This document shows positions 32,198 through 41,425 of a stretch of DNA of 64,000 nt, one piece after another (position 1 is the stretch's first letter; every line of letters begins with the position of its first letter). This DNA is from UBA830 sp038146925. Its GTDB lineage: Bacteria > Pseudomonadota > Alphaproteobacteria > MPNO01 > UBA830. The notes under the pieces are model-generated. The model was not told the DNA's origin. It saw nothing but the letters and a program-made list of their open reading frames with translations, and did not search any database. The DNA is taken from contig JAYQSP010000002.1 in NCBI GenBank assembly GCA_038146925.1, positions 62,001-126,000 on the forward strand. Direction: 5' to 3'. A program made the translations under genes and the position numbers.

Positions 32198-32854
32198 ATG
32201 GCAACCGACGCAAAAGACGCCTACCGCCTGAAACCGGTCGCACCGCATCGCGTGGACCCGCCCGGCACGGTCACGACCATGCCGACGCCGCGGGAAATGC
32301 ACCACGCACATATTTTTACGGACGACAACTACGACGCGATGGTCGCGTTCTACCGAATGCTATTCAACGGCAGCGTCACCAACGAGCACGTCCAGGGTAA
32401 CGGCCCCAGGCTGGCCTTCATCACCTATGACGACCACGACCACCGCGTGGTGATCATCAAGAAGCCGGGCTGGGGCAAAAAGCCCGAGCGCGCAGTGGGG
32501 CTGTCGCATATCGCGTTCGCCTATGCCAGCCTCGGCGAGCTGATCTTCATTTACAAGACCCTGAAGACCGCTGGACATCCCGCACCGCACTGGACCGTCA
32601 ACCACGGCAATTCGACGTCGTTCTATTATCGGGATCCGGACGGAAACGAAGTCGAAACCATGCTCGACAATTTCTCCGCGCTCGAAACGCAGGATTACAA
32701 GCGCTTCTACCAGTTCACCGACGAATTCGGCGAGATGTCCGAGGGCAATTTCGACCCTGACAGGATGGTGGAACTGTACGAATCGGGCGTGCCGGATTCC
32801 GTGCTGCTGGACCGCGAGCAGGTCCGCCGACTGGCGCGCGACGGCAAGCTGTAA
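32198..32854 (+). CDS. VOC family (glyoxalase/extradiol dioxygenase-like) protein
   Basis: The 218-residue protein has the vicinal-oxygen-chelate pattern: His in HHAHIFTDDN, second-module LSHIAFAYAS and a Glu in DPDGNEVETML, giving a probable 2-His-1-Glu metal site. A C-terminal extension (about 150-218) ends LARDGKL. It resembles small one-domain biphenyl-2,3-diol dioxygenase-type proteins, but the substrate is unknown. It stands alone between two minus-strand units. Confidence 0.85.
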   Translation: MATDAKDAYRLKPVAPHRVDPPGTVTTMPTPREMHHAHIFTDDNYDAMVAFYRMLFNGSVTNEHVQGNGPRLAFITYDDHDHRVVIIKKPGWGKKPERAVGLSHIAFAYASLGELIFIYKTLKTAGHPAPHWTVNHGNSTSFYYRDPDGNEVETMLDNFSALETQDYKRFYQFTDEFGEMSEGNFDPDRMVELYESGVPDSVLLDREQVRRLARDGKL

Positions 32855-32857
32855 ACG

Positions 32858-33130
32858 TTACGCCACGTCCTCGCCGAATCCGCCCGTCACCAGGTCGCAT
32901 AACGCGGCGAGCGCCGCCTCGGCATCCGCCCCCTCGGCGCGTATGCTGATCTCCGACCCCTTTGCCGCCGCCAGCAGCAGCAAACCCATGATCGATCGTC
33001 CCCCGACCTCTTCGCGCCCATTGGACACGGCGATCCCGGCATCGAATTCCTCCGCGAGCGCCGAGAATTTGGCGGCGGCACGGGCATGCAGCCCGCGCGC
33101 ATTGACGATGGTGACGGTACGTTCGACCAA
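32858..33130 (-). CDS. ptsH: PTS phosphocarrier protein HPr
   Basis: With a TTG start at 33130 the 90-residue protein places the active histidine at exactly His15 (GLHARAA) and the regulatory serine at Ser46 (GGRSIMGLL), the canonical HPr numbering. The in-frame extension to 33199 would overlap the upstream EIIA gene. GAGG lies about 8 nt before TTG. HPr passes phosphate from EI to EIIA; Ser46 is the target of HprK, whose gene is three genes upstream. The EIIA stop is 7 nt before this start. Confidence 0.93.
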   Translation of the reverse strand: MVERTVTIVNARGLHARAAAKFSALAEEFDAGIAVSNGREEVGGRSIMGLLLLAAAKGSEISIRAEGADAEAALAALCDLVTGGFGEDVA

Positions 33131-33137
33131 GACCGCC

Positions 33138-33551
33138 TCAGCCGGCCGGATCGTCCAGCAGCTCGGAAGCCAGCTTGATGTATTTTCGGCCGGCGGCATA
33201 AGCCTCGTTTACCGCTGTCTGGAGATCCTCGGTTTTGCGTACCCCCGCCAGCTTCACAAGCAGGGGCAGGTTGACGCCGGCAATCACCTCGATATTGGCT
33301 TCCTTCAGGATCGAGATCGCGAGGTTCGACGGCGTGCCGCCGAACATGTCTGTCAGCACGATCGCGCCGCCCCCGGTATCGGCCCGTGTCACGGCGTCCA
33401 GAATGTCCTGTCGCCGGTGATCCATTAGGTCGTCCGGCCCGATGCAGACGGTTTCGATGAGCTTCTGCGGTCCAACGACGTGTTCCAGTGCGGCGACGAA
33501 TTCGTCGGCCAGCCGGCCATGGGTCACGATTACCAGTCCGATCATGCTCAT
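33138..33551 (-). CDS. PTS mannose-family EIIA-like regulatory protein
   Basis: The 137-residue protein has the ManX-type EIIA fold: VTHGRLA with phospho-accepting His11, LTDMFGGTPSN, and NLPLLVKLA. There is no IIB, IIC or IID nearby, so it is a regulatory rather than sugar-transport component, as in other alphaproteobacteria (often called EIIA-Man or ManX). It is the step after HPr. Confidence 0.92.
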   Translation of the reverse strand: MSMIGLVIVTHGRLADEFVAALEHVVGPQKLIETVCIGPDDLMDHRRQDILDAVTRADTGGGAIVLTDMFGGTPSNLAISILKEANIEVIAGVNLPLLVKLAGVRKTEDLQTAVNEAYAAGRKYIKLASELLDDPAG

Positions 33552-33594
33552 ATCATCCCATACGGTCGCAGCAGCAACCTGCGTCCCTTATCTC

Positions 33595-34503
33595 TTATCT
33601 TTGGCGTTCGAGGTCGCGATGGCTGACGCTGACCCTCTCCCCCCTGGCGTTCAGCCAGTCTTTCAGTTTTTCGGCAATATAGACAGACCGGTGTTTGCCG
33701 CCGGTGCACCCGACCGCGATGGTCAGGTAGCTTTTGCCTTCGGCGCTGAAGCGGGGCAAGAGCGGTTCGAGAAGGCGCGTCAGGTTGTCGAAATAGGCCG
33801 CGAAATCGGGATCGCGTTCGATGAATTCGCCGATCGACGCATCCTTGCCCGTCAGCGCGCGCAAATCGTCCTCGTAATGCGGATTTTTCAGAAACCGCAC
33901 ATCGAAGACAAGATCGGCTTCGTGCGGCAGGCCACGGCGATAGGCGAACGACGTGATGAAAATCGCCAGGCCTGGCGCCGCGTCCAGCGCGTAGTTGGAA
34001 TCGAGCAGGCGTTTCAGATCGCCGATCGCCATGTCCGTTGTGTCGATCACTTCGTCGGCGCGATCGCGCAGCGGACGGAGCAAACGTCGTTCGCCTTTGA
34101 TGCCGTCAGTGACCCGCCGGTCGGGCGTCACCGGATGCCGGCGGCGGGTTTCCGAAAAACGGCGCTGCAGCACCTCGGAATCGCAGTCGAGAAAAAGCAG
34201 GCGGACCCGCAGATCGTCTCTCGCGATCAGACCGTCCAGTTCTTCGATAAACGGGGCGGCGCCGAAATCGCGGGTACGGGCGTCGACCCCGATGGCAAGC
34301 GCGCGCCCGCCGCCGTTTCCCGGCGACAGCAGACTGGACAGCAGCGACAGCGGCAGGTTGTCGACCGCTTCGTAGCCCAGATCCTCCAGCGCCTTCAACG
34401 CAGTCGAGCGCCCGGCGCCGGACATGCCGGTCACGATAACGACCGGCGAAGCATCGCCGGATGGGTCCTGATCGTTCGCGGGAGCGCCGGTGGGTGCCGT
34501 CAT
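33595..34503 (-). CDS. rapZ: RNase adapter protein RapZ
   Basis: The 302-residue NTPase has a P-loop of the form GMSGAGRST (Arg in place of Lys, common in relatives), the DNLP motif and the C-terminal GCTGGKHRSVYIAE site. In enterobacteria RapZ guides RNase E to GlmZ sRNA and senses glucosamine-6-P; the alphaproteobacterial role is less clear. It lies between hprK (9 nt) and the EIIA gene (43 nt). Confidence 0.95.
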   Translation of the reverse strand: MTAPTGAPANDQDPSGDASPVVIVTGMSGAGRSTALKALEDLGYEAVDNLPLSLLSSLLSPGNGGGRALAIGVDARTRDFGAAPFIEELDGLIARDDLRVRLLFLDCDSEVLQRRFSETRRRHPVTPDRRVTDGIKGERRLLRPLRDRADEVIDTTDMAIGDLKRLLDSNYALDAAPGLAIFITSFAYRRGLPHEADLVFDVRFLKNPHYEDDLRALTGKDASIGEFIERDPDFAAYFDNLTRLLEPLLPRFSAEGKSYLTIAVGCTGGKHRSVYIAEKLKDWLNARGERVSVSHRDLERQR

Positions 34504-34512
34504 GCCTTGGGT

Positions 34513-34995
34513 CTATCCCTCAAATTCGTCCGTCTCGGAGGCGATCGTCGTCGCGTCGGTCGCCGGATCGGCCCTGCCGGCCGCCGCATACGCCGCCAAC
34601 CGGACCTTGACGGAAGCCGATGCCTCGAAGGGCGCAACATCCATGCGGCGAATCCGGACCCCTAAATACGCGCACCACCCGGGCACTGGCAACCGCTCGA
34701 TCGCGTCCGGATTTCCAAGATCACAGATAAGACGGATCGGCACGTCGTCAACGGGAGGAAACGAGAGAATACCGAGACCCCGCACCTCGAGGCGTCCCGA
34801 CAGCGGTTCCGGGGACCGGGCAACCACGTCACCTGCTTTTTCGCAAAGCGCGACACGGTCGTCGGCGACCAGCGCCGCGCCCGAATCGATCAGCCGGAGG
34901 GCAAGATCTGACTTGCCGGCGCCCGGCGGACCGCGCAGCAGGACACCGACATCGCCGAAGGCGATGCAGGTGGCGTGTATCGTCTCGCCGGTCAC
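34513..34995 (-). CDS. hprK: HPr kinase/phosphorylase (short alphaproteobacterial form)
   Basis: The 160-residue protein is only the catalytic C-terminal domain: Walker A GPPGAGKSD, ALVADDRVAL and the HprK signature LEVRGLGILSF. The N-terminal domain of firmicute HprK is absent, as usual in this class. It should phosphorylate HPr on Ser46. Its ATG overlaps the chvG stop by 4 nt, tying it to the two-component system. Confidence 0.94.
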   Translation of the reverse strand: MTGETIHATCIAFGDVGVLLRGPPGAGKSDLALRLIDSGAALVADDRVALCEKAGDVVARSPEPLSGRLEVRGLGILSFPPVDDVPIRLICDLGNPDAIERLPVPGWCAYLGVRIRRMDVAPFEASASVKVRLAAYAAAGRADPATDATTIASETDEFEG

Positions 34996-36599
34996 GCCGA
35001 CGCCGCGCCGAGCCGCACGACGAACCGCGCGCCCAGGCGTTTGCCGCCCGAATCATGGACGTTCTCGGCATGGATCGTACCGCCATGGGCTTCGACGATC
35101 TGGCGCGAAATGCTGAGCCCCAGGCCCGAATGCCGGCCAAAGCTCTCGCCCTCGGGACGTTCGGAATAGAACCGTTCGAAGATCGAATCGAGACTGTCGA
35201 CCGGAATGCCGGGACCGCGATCCTCGATGGTGACGACGACATCCCTGCCATCGCGTCTGACGGAAAGGACGATTTCCTCGCCGGGCGGGGTGAACGAGCG
35301 GGCATTGCTGATCAGGTTCTGGAACACCTGCACCAGACGGCCCTCGATCCCGCGAACCACGCAACCGGTCTGGTCTCCGGTGAAAACGATTGCGGGTCCG
35401 CGGGCGTCACCCGCGTGGCCTTCGGCGGCGGTGCGGTGAACCTGGACCAGCGCCGGCAGAACCCTGCCCAGATCGACGGTTTCCATCTGCCCGCGCGCTA
35501 GTTCGGCGTCGAGGCGCGACGCATCCGAAATATCGCTGATCAGCCGGTCCAGCCGCTGCACGTCGTCCTGGATGATTTCCATCAGCGCCGTCTGCTTTTC
35601 CGGATCGCGCACCCGGGAAACGGTCTCGACCGCGCTGCGCAGGGACGTCAGCGGGTTTTTGATTTCATGGGCAACGTCGGCGGCGAAGCTTTCATTGGCC
35701 TCGATCCGTTGCCACAGCGCGTTCGTCATGTCGCGTAGGGCTTCCGACAGATCGCCGATCTCGTCCCGGCGGCGGGTGAAATCGGGAATCGCGTCCGCCT
35801 CGCCGTGTCCGCGCCGCACCGAATCCGCTGCGGCCGCCAGGCGGCGAACCGGCCGTGCGATGGCGCCGGCAAGATACAGAGACAGCAGAACCGTGACGCC
35901 CAGCACGATGCCGAACACCTTCAGGATATCGAAGCGGACGTCGCGGACGGCGGCGTCGATTTCGTCCGAATCCGCGGTCAGCAGCACGGCGCCCAGCACC
36001 TGCTTGAAGCGCTGTACCGGAACGGCAGCCCCGAGCTTGATCCCTCCGTCGGGCAACGACCACCGTCCGGTGCCGGCATGCCCGGCAAGCGCGGCGGAGA
36101 GAACCGGAAGCCGTGCGACATCCAGCGGCGCAGATTCGGGAAAGGGAGGCTCGCGGTGCCTCTCGGGCAGCAGCGCCAGGAAATTGTCGTAGATTCGGTT
36201 CAGGAACGAGCCGGTGTCGGGTTCTTCTCCCGGCAGGGGCAGCGGTTCGACCTGCACCGCTCCCCCCTGCCCGGCGAGAAACCGGCTGTCGGCGATCTCC
36301 GTGCCGTCGGCGCCGAACACCAGCGCCCGGGTCCGTGTCGGCGCAGTCAGACGCCGCAGCATGGGACGCGCGACCCCTGGCAGGATGAACTGCGACCCGT
36401 TCAGCCGGGTTCCGATCGCGCCTTCGCCCAGCGCGCCGGCGAAAATCTCGGCCTGGGTTTCGAGAGCGGCAAGATCCGCTTCGATCAGCCCGTCGCGGTA
36501 CTCGTCGAGATACAGCACCCCGATCACCAGAATGGCGAGCGGCAGGATATTTACGGTGAGGATGCGCCGGGTCAGCGGCGAGAACAGCCGGAACGTCAT
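34992..36599 (-). CDS. chvG: Sensor histidine kinase ChvG/ExoS
   Basis: The 535-residue kinase has two membrane helices (about 14-34 and 217-237) around a periplasmic stimulus-sensing domain, then HAMP, the H-box VAHEIKNPLTS (His311), N box LISNARSFTPPG, and DRGPGIP and HSGLGLSIS G boxes. ChvG senses acidity or envelope stress in rhizobia and brucellae and signals to ChvI. It is coupled to hprK. Confidence 0.94.
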   Translation of the reverse strand: MTFRLFSPLTRRILTVNILPLAILVIGVLYLDEYRDGLIEADLAALETQAEIFAGALGEGAIGTRLNGSQFILPGVARPMLRRLTAPTRTRALVFGADGTEIADSRFLAGQGGAVQVEPLPLPGEEPDTGSFLNRIYDNFLALLPERHREPPFPESAPLDVARLPVLSAALAGHAGTGRWSLPDGGIKLGAAVPVQRFKQVLGAVLLTADSDEIDAAVRDVRFDILKVFGIVLGVTVLLSLYLAGAIARPVRRLAAAADSVRRGHGEADAIPDFTRRRDEIGDLSEALRDMTNALWQRIEANESFAADVAHEIKNPLTSLRSAVETVSRVRDPEKQTALMEIIQDDVQRLDRLISDISDASRLDAELARGQMETVDLGRVLPALVQVHRTAAEGHAGDARGPAIVFTGDQTGCVVRGIEGRLVQVFQNLISNARSFTPPGEEIVLSVRRDGRDVVVTIEDRGPGIPVDSLDSIFERFYSERPEGESFGRHSGLGLSISRQIVEAHGGTIHAENVHDSGGKRLGARFVVRLGAASA

Positions 36600-36651
36600 G
36601 ATTTATTGCAACCGCTGCTCCGGCCCGCATCCATGCGGACAGAACTTCCTT

Positions 36652-37398
36652 CTAGCTTTCCCGGTAGCGGTAGCCGATTCCGTACATGGTTTCGATCTCG
36701 GCGAAGTCGTCGTCGACGGCGCGGAATTTCTTGCGCAGGCGCTTGATGTGGCTGTCGATGGTGCGATCGTCGACATAGATGGATTCGCCATAGGCTGCGT
36801 CCATGAGCTGATCGCGCGATTTAACATGCCCCGGATGCTGCGCGAGCGCTTTCAGGATCAGGAATTCCGTTACCGTAAGGTCAACCGGCCTTTTTTGCCA
36901 CGTGCAACCGAACCGGTCGAGATCGAGCCGCAGATCGCCGCGCAGGATGGGCGGTTCCGACTCTGCCGGGTCTTCCTCCTCGGCGCGGTTGCGGTGACGT
37001 CGCAGCAGCGTGTGGATGCGTTCGATCAGCAGGCGCTGCGAAAACGGCTTCTTGATGTAGTCGTCGGCGCCCATCCTGAGGCCGAGAATCTCGTCGACCT
37101 CGTCATCCTTCGACGTCAGAAAGATCACCGGCATCTTCGACTGGCGGCGCAGACGGCCAAGCAGCTCCATGCCGTCCATGCGCGGCATCTTTATATCCAG
37201 AATGGCGAGATCCGCCGGACGGGCGGATAGCCCGCGCAGCGCCGAATCGCCATCGACATAGGTGCGGACCTCGAACCCTTCGGCTTCGAGTGTCATCGAT
37301 ACCGAAGCCAGAATGTTCCGGTCGTCATCGACCAGCGCAATGGTCGCGGGGCCGTCGGCGGCGGCGGATCGGGTGAGCGTGTCGGTCATGGTCGTCAT
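36652..37398 (-). CDS. chvI: Response regulator ChvI
   Basis: The 248-residue OmpR-family regulator has the acidic pocket VDDDRN, phospho-acceptor Asp68 (AILDIKMPRMDG), KKPF and a C-terminal winged helix (LTVTEFLILKAL, DDRTIDSHIKRLRKKF). GGAG precedes ATG 37398 at 8 nt. It pairs with ChvG 52 nt downstream. A regulatory link to the nearby pckA (as in rhizobial synteny) is inferred only. Confidence 0.95.
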   Translation of the reverse strand: MTTMTDTLTRSAAADGPATIALVDDDRNILASVSMTLEAEGFEVRTYVDGDSALRGLSARPADLAILDIKMPRMDGMELLGRLRRQSKMPVIFLTSKDDEVDEILGLRMGADDYIKKPFSQRLLIERIHTLLRRHRNRAEEEDPAESEPPILRGDLRLDLDRFGCTWQKRPVDLTVTEFLILKALAQHPGHVKSRDQLMDAAYGESIYVDDRTIDSHIKRLRKKFRAVDDDFAEIETMYGIGYRYRES

Positions 37399-37419
37399 GT
37401 TATCACTCCGGACTGAAAA

Positions 37420-37842
37420 TTAGGGGGAAGTAACTGGAAGGCCGCGCTTGAGCCAGCCGGGTCCCGCCTCAGGACTGCCGAGCATACCCTCGGAAATATC
37501 CCTCAGATTGGTGAACCCGTTGGCGGCGAGGATCCTGAGGGCCCGCGCCGAGCGTACGCCGGCGGCGCAGATCAGGGCGATCGGCTTCGATTTGTCGCCG
37601 CCGACCGCCTTCGTCATTTCGCGAACGAAGGCCTTGACCCCGTTGGGATTGTGAATGGTGACGGTGGCGGCGCCCTTGGCGATGCCCGTCTGGCGCCATT
37701 CGCCGGGCGAACGCACATCGACGATGGTCGTTTTTCCCTGGGCAGCGGATTTGACCGCCGCGGTCGCCGTGACGATAGTGTCCGCCATCGCCGAAGACCC
37801 AGCGAAAACGATAAGTATCAACGTAGCCAGCCGGACAGACAT
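37420..37842 (-). CDS. Secreted rhodanese-like protein
   Basis: The 140-residue product begins with a Sec signal (cleavage near SAMA-DT). The single rhodanese domain includes IVDVRSPGEW and the active loop with Cys92 (ICAAGVRSAR). It should act on sulfur species in the periplasm; the substrate is unknown. It ends 21 nt before chvI and may be in one transcript with it. Confidence 0.87.
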   Translation of the reverse strand: MSVRLATLILIVFAGSSAMADTIVTATAAVKSAAQGKTTIVDVRSPGEWRQTGIAKGAATVTIHNPNGVKAFVREMTKAVGGDKSKPIALICAAGVRSARALRILAANGFTNLRDISEGMLGSPEAGPGWLKRGLPVTSP

Positions 37843-37954
37843 TTTGCACCCCGAATTGCGGAAATTAAATATTTACACACGAATTAGGGCGGAAATGGGG
37901 CATGATTCCAACGACTTCAAGCGAAGTTGATCGCCGCGCAACGGACCCGATAAC

Positions 37955-38698
37955 ATGACCGAAACCGAAAACACCGCCAAACCCGCCCCGGAACTGCTGT
38001 CCCGCCGCCTGATCCGCGCCTGCGACCGCGCGGTTCTGTCGACCGCTCTGCCGGACGGGGCATGGCCGTACGGCTCGCTTGTGATGACCGCCTGCGATCA
38101 CGCCGCCAAACCGCTGCTCCTGATATCTGACCTGGCCGAACACACCGCCAATCTGGCGCGCGACAACCGGGCCTCGCTTCTTTTCGACGGTACCGCGGGA
38201 CTCGACAGCCCGCTGACGGGCGCGCGGGTGACGGTGCTGGGCACCGTATCCAGAACCGAAGATCCCGGCCTGATCGCCCGATACACCGCGCGTCATCCGG
38301 AAAGCGAAATGTTCGCCGGCTTCGCCGATTTCAACTTTTACGAAATGACGGTGGAACGCGCGCATATCGTCGCCGGGTTCGGCGTCATTCACTGGATCGA
38401 CGCCGCCGACCTGCTGTTCGACACGGACGGTTTCGAAGAGCTCGGAGCCGCCGAAAACGACATCGTGACCCATATGAACGAAGACCATGCAGATGCCGTC
38501 GCGCTCTATGCGACGGTGCTGCTGGGGCTGGCGGACGGCGACTGGAAGATGACCGGAATCGACCCGGAAGGGTGCGATCTCCGACACGGCGGCCATGTCG
38601 CGCGCGTGGATTTCGACAAGCCCGCCAAAGACGCAGAATCGGCCCGCGCTTCGCTCGTGCGATTGGTGAAGACGGCGCGCGCCGCCGCCGAAGCATAG
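37955..38698 (+). CDS. HugZ-like pyridoxamine 5'-phosphate oxidase-fold protein with DUF2470 (heme utilisation)
   Basis: The 247-residue protein has an N-terminal split-barrel flavin/heme-binding domain (VLSTALPDGAWPYGSLV, LFDGTAG) and a C-terminal DUF2470 domain (HMNEDHADAVALYA, IDPEGCDLRH). HugZ-type proteins bind and in some cases degrade heme to release iron. It is 112 nt from the divergent rhodanese gene and upstream of pckA. Confidence 0.86.
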   Translation: MTETENTAKPAPELLSRRLIRACDRAVLSTALPDGAWPYGSLVMTACDHAAKPLLLISDLAEHTANLARDNRASLLFDGTAGLDSPLTGARVTVLGTVSRTEDPGLIARYTARHPESEMFAGFADFNFYEMTVERAHIVAGFGVIHWIDAADLLFDTDGFEELGAAENDIVTHMNEDHADAVALYATVLLGLADGDWKMTGIDPEGCDLRHGGHVARVDFDKPAKDAESARASLVRLVKTARAAAEA

Positions 38699-38896
38699 GG
38701 AAACACCCCGGCCCGCCCCCGCCGAAACACGAAACAGTCAAAAAACCGCAGAAAACCGACTCATTCACGTTTGACTCCCGTCCCGCCGAAGGTATGTTGC
38801 GGGTGTTTCGCAATCACGAACAACACGGCAAAATCGCTGAACGCGGGATCGAGAGGATCGCCGCGGAGAATTGCCTGTTACGCTCAGGAGGTAAAC

Positions 38897-40501
38897 GTGG
38901 AGCATACCGGACGTCCCAGCTCATTCGGGCTTGAAAATCACGGCCTGGAAAATCTTGTCGGCGCGCACTGGAATCTGTCGATCCCGGCGCTGTACGAACA
39001 TTCGCTACGCCGCGGCGAGAGCGAGCTGGCCGCCGGCGGCGGTCTGGTGGTGACCACCGGCGAATACACCGGCCGGTCGCCCAAGGACAAATATATCGTC
39101 GACGAGCCGGAAAACACGGACAACATCTGGTGGGGCCCGGTCAACAACAAGATCTCGCCCGAGCATTTCAACACCATGCGCAACCGCATGCTGGCCTATA
39201 TGCAGCACAAGGAAGTGTTCGTGCAGGACTGCTACGCCGGCGCCGATCCCGATTACCGCATCAAGGTGCGGGTCGTCACGGAACAGGCCTGGCACAGCCT
39301 TTTCGCGCAGAACATGTTCATCAACCCGTCGGAAGAAGAGCACGCGGATTTCGAGCCCGATTTCACCGTGCTGCACGCGCCGAACCTGCAGTCGATCCCG
39401 GCGATCGACGGCACCGGATCGGAAGTGTTCGTGATGCTGAACTTCGCCGAAAAACTGATCCTGGTCGGCGGCTCGCACTACACCGGCGAAATCAAGAAGA
39501 CGATTTTCTCGGTGCTCAACTATCTGCTGCCGGCGCAGAACGTGCTGCCGATGCACTGTTCGGCGAATATCGGCGAAAAGGGCGATACGGCGATCTTCTT
39601 CGGCCTGTCGGGCACCGGCAAGACGACGCTGTCGTCGGATCCGACGCGCACGCTGATCGGCGACGACGAGCACGGCTGGTCGGATAACGGCATCTTCAAT
39701 TTCGAAGGCGGCTGCTACGCCAAGGCGATCAACCTGTCGCGCGAAGCGGAACCGGAAATTTTCGACGCATCGATGCGCTTCGGCACGGTGCTGGAAAACG
39801 TGACGCTGCATCCGCACACGAAGCTCCCGAACTTCGACGACGATTCGCTGACCGAAAACACCCGCTCGTCCTATCCGCTGCACTACATCCCCGGCACCAG
39901 CGAGACCGGCATGGGCGGACAGCCCGAAAACATCGTCATGCTGACCGCCGATGCGTTCGGCGTGCTGCCGCCGATCAGCCAGCTGACGGCCGATCAGGCG
40001 ATGTATCATTTCCTGTCCGGCTATACCGCGCGACTGGCGGGAACGGAACGCGGCGTCGACACCCCGCAGGCGACGTTCTCGACCTGCTTCGGCGCGCCCT
40101 TCCTGCCGCGGCATCCGACGGTCTACGCCAAGCTGCTGGGCGAACGCATCCAGAAATCCGGCGCCAAGTGCTGGCTGGTCAACACGGGCTGGAGCGGCGG
40201 CGCCTACGGCACCGGAGAGCGCATGAAGATCGCGCACACGCGGACGATGGTCCGGGCCGCGGTCGAGGGCAAACTGGCCAGCGTTGCGGTCGCGCCCGAC
40301 CCCAATTTCGGGCTGCTGATTCCGGAAAACGTCCCCGACGTGCCGAAGGAAGTCCTCAACCCGAAGGAAACCTGGTCCGACAAGAGCGGCTACGACGACA
40401 CCGCCCGCGACCTGGCCCAGCGCTTCGAAAGCAATTTCGAACAGTTCGAGGATGCAGTGACCGACGACGTCAAGGCCGCCGGCATTCACGCCGCCGCCTG
40501 A
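38897..40501 (+). CDS. pckA: Phosphoenolpyruvate carboxykinase (ATP)
   Basis: The GTG at 38897 is chosen because AGGAGG stands 6 nt before it and the family N-terminus begins here; the longer open frame to 38771 has no site. The 534-residue enzyme converts oxaloacetate and ATP to PEP for gluconeogenesis. Motifs: TGRSPKDKYIVDE, substrate site HCSANIG, P-loop GLSGTGKTTL, and LIGDDEHGW. It is followed by a good terminator. Near chvGI as in rhizobia. Confidence 0.96.
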   Translation: MEHTGRPSSFGLENHGLENLVGAHWNLSIPALYEHSLRRGESELAAGGGLVVTTGEYTGRSPKDKYIVDEPENTDNIWWGPVNNKISPEHFNTMRNRMLAYMQHKEVFVQDCYAGADPDYRIKVRVVTEQAWHSLFAQNMFINPSEEEHADFEPDFTVLHAPNLQSIPAIDGTGSEVFVMLNFAEKLILVGGSHYTGEIKKTIFSVLNYLLPAQNVLPMHCSANIGEKGDTAIFFGLSGTGKTTLSSDPTRTLIGDDEHGWSDNGIFNFEGGCYAKAINLSREAEPEIFDASMRFGTVLENVTLHPHTKLPNFDDDSLTENTRSSYPLHYIPGTSETGMGGQPENIVMLTADAFGVLPPISQLTADQAMYHFLSGYTARLAGTERGVDTPQATFSTCFGAPFLPRHPTVYAKLLGERIQKSGAKCWLVNTGWSGGAYGTGERMKIAHTRTMVRAAVEGKLASVAVAPDPNFGLLIPENVPDVPKEVLNPKETWSDKSGYDDTARDLAQRFESNFEQFEDAVTDDVKAAGIHAAA

Positions 40502-40522
40502 CGCACATCATCATTCGATCAG

Positions 40523-40550
40523 AAGGCCGGCTTTTCAGCCGGCCTTTTTG
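40523..40550 (+). terminator. Rho-independent terminator of pckA
   Basis: AAGGCCGGC (40523-40531) pairs with GCCGGCCTT (40538-40546) around a 6-nt loop, followed by TTTG. It lies 21 nt after the pckA stop and may also serve the convergent gene at 40572. Confidence 0.85.
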
Positions 40551-40571
40551 ATTCGGAAACTGAACGCCGGT

Positions 40572-41192
40572 TCAGTGGACGATTGTTCCTGCAGCGGAAC
40601 ATTCGGTCCCGCTTTTCAGCATGTCCAGGCGCTGATCGACCCAGGCAAGTCGGTCCGCCATGGTCGCCTGGAGAAAGGGCCGGTCCGCGGCGAGGCTTTC
40701 ACGGCGGTCGGTCAAGCCGCGCCGCATATCCAGGTAGAACCGTTTCAGATCGGCCACCACCGCCGGCATGTCTGCTGCATCCGTCACGTCGAGCAGTCCG
40801 AATTTGATGGTCGCGGCCGATCGTGAAATAGGATCGTCCCAGTCCGGCAACGGTCGCTTCATGAGTTCGCGAAACGCCTTCGCGCCCTTCGGCGTCAGCG
40901 TATAGAAGAACGGAATCGACCGGACCCAGCTTTCCGTGGCAAGGATGGTGCCGCGCGCCGACGCGGCGCGCAGTCCATCGGCGATGACTTCCTGTGGCGG
41001 ACGCCAGCCCCCGCCGGTCAGGCACCAGACGGTATCGATCAGACGGGCCAGCGACGTCATGCGACAGGCGGTGGCGCCGTACAGCGCGAGTTCGAGCGCG
41101 GCGTCGGCATCGAGATGGGATGCTGCGGCGCCGTCGCGTCTGGGGAGCACGGCGAGGCCGGACGAAACGGTAGTTTCCGTAAAAGCAGGCAT
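40572..41192 (-). CDS. PadR-like transcriptional regulator (tentative)
   Basis: The 206-residue protein has a winged-helix-like N-terminal half ending in FFYTLTPKGAKAFRELM, which resembles the wing of PadR regulators, followed by a helical C-terminal domain (about 115-200). The helix-turn-helix itself is atypical, so the family call is cautious. It is divergent from a ferric iron importer and has a palindrome of Fur type in its upstream region, so iron control of this gene, or control of the importer by it, is plausible. Confidence 0.55.
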   Translation of the reverse strand: MPAFTETTVSSGLAVLPRRDGAAASHLDADAALELALYGATACRMTSLARLIDTVWCLTGGGWRPPQEVIADGLRAASARGTILATESWVRSIPFFYTLTPKGAKAFRELMKRPLPDWDDPISRSAATIKFGLLDVTDAADMPAVVADLKRFYLDMRRGLTDRRESLAADRPFLQATMADRLAWVDQRLDMLKSGTECSAAGTIVH

Positions 41193-41249
41193 GTGGCTGG
41201 ATCCTTCTGATGGTCGCCTGGACGGCGGGACTCAATGGACGATAATTAT

Positions 41250-41264
41250 TGCGAACCATTCGCA
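41250..41264. promoter_or_regulatory. Fur-type palindrome, regulator-proximal
   Basis: TGCGAA (41250-41255), CCA, TTCGCA (41259-41264) is a perfect inverted repeat in an AT-rich stretch 58 bp upstream of the PadR-like gene. It resembles iron-regulator operators and shares TGCGAA with the second site. Confidence 0.45.
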
Positions 41265-41308
41265 TTTGTAAAATCATACCCGGTCTAGGTGCCAGAATCA
41301 TATTATAT

Positions 41309-41325
41309 TGCGAATGATTATCATT
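41309..41325. promoter_or_regulatory. Fur box upstream of the ferric iron importer
   Basis: AATGATTATCATT (41313-41325) is a perfect 6-1-6 palindrome identical to the core of the classical Fur box. It sits just upstream of a TTGACA -35 element (41330-41335), with a weak -10 about 17 nt later. Iron-bound Fur or a relative would repress the import genes. Confidence 0.75.
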
Positions 41326-41425
41326 CCTATTGACAATCCGCCCACGGGACAGTTAAGAAACGTTCGCAACTGGACATCCACGTCCGTCCGTTCTTCAATA
41401 CGAAAGTCGAACAAGGATATCGAAA

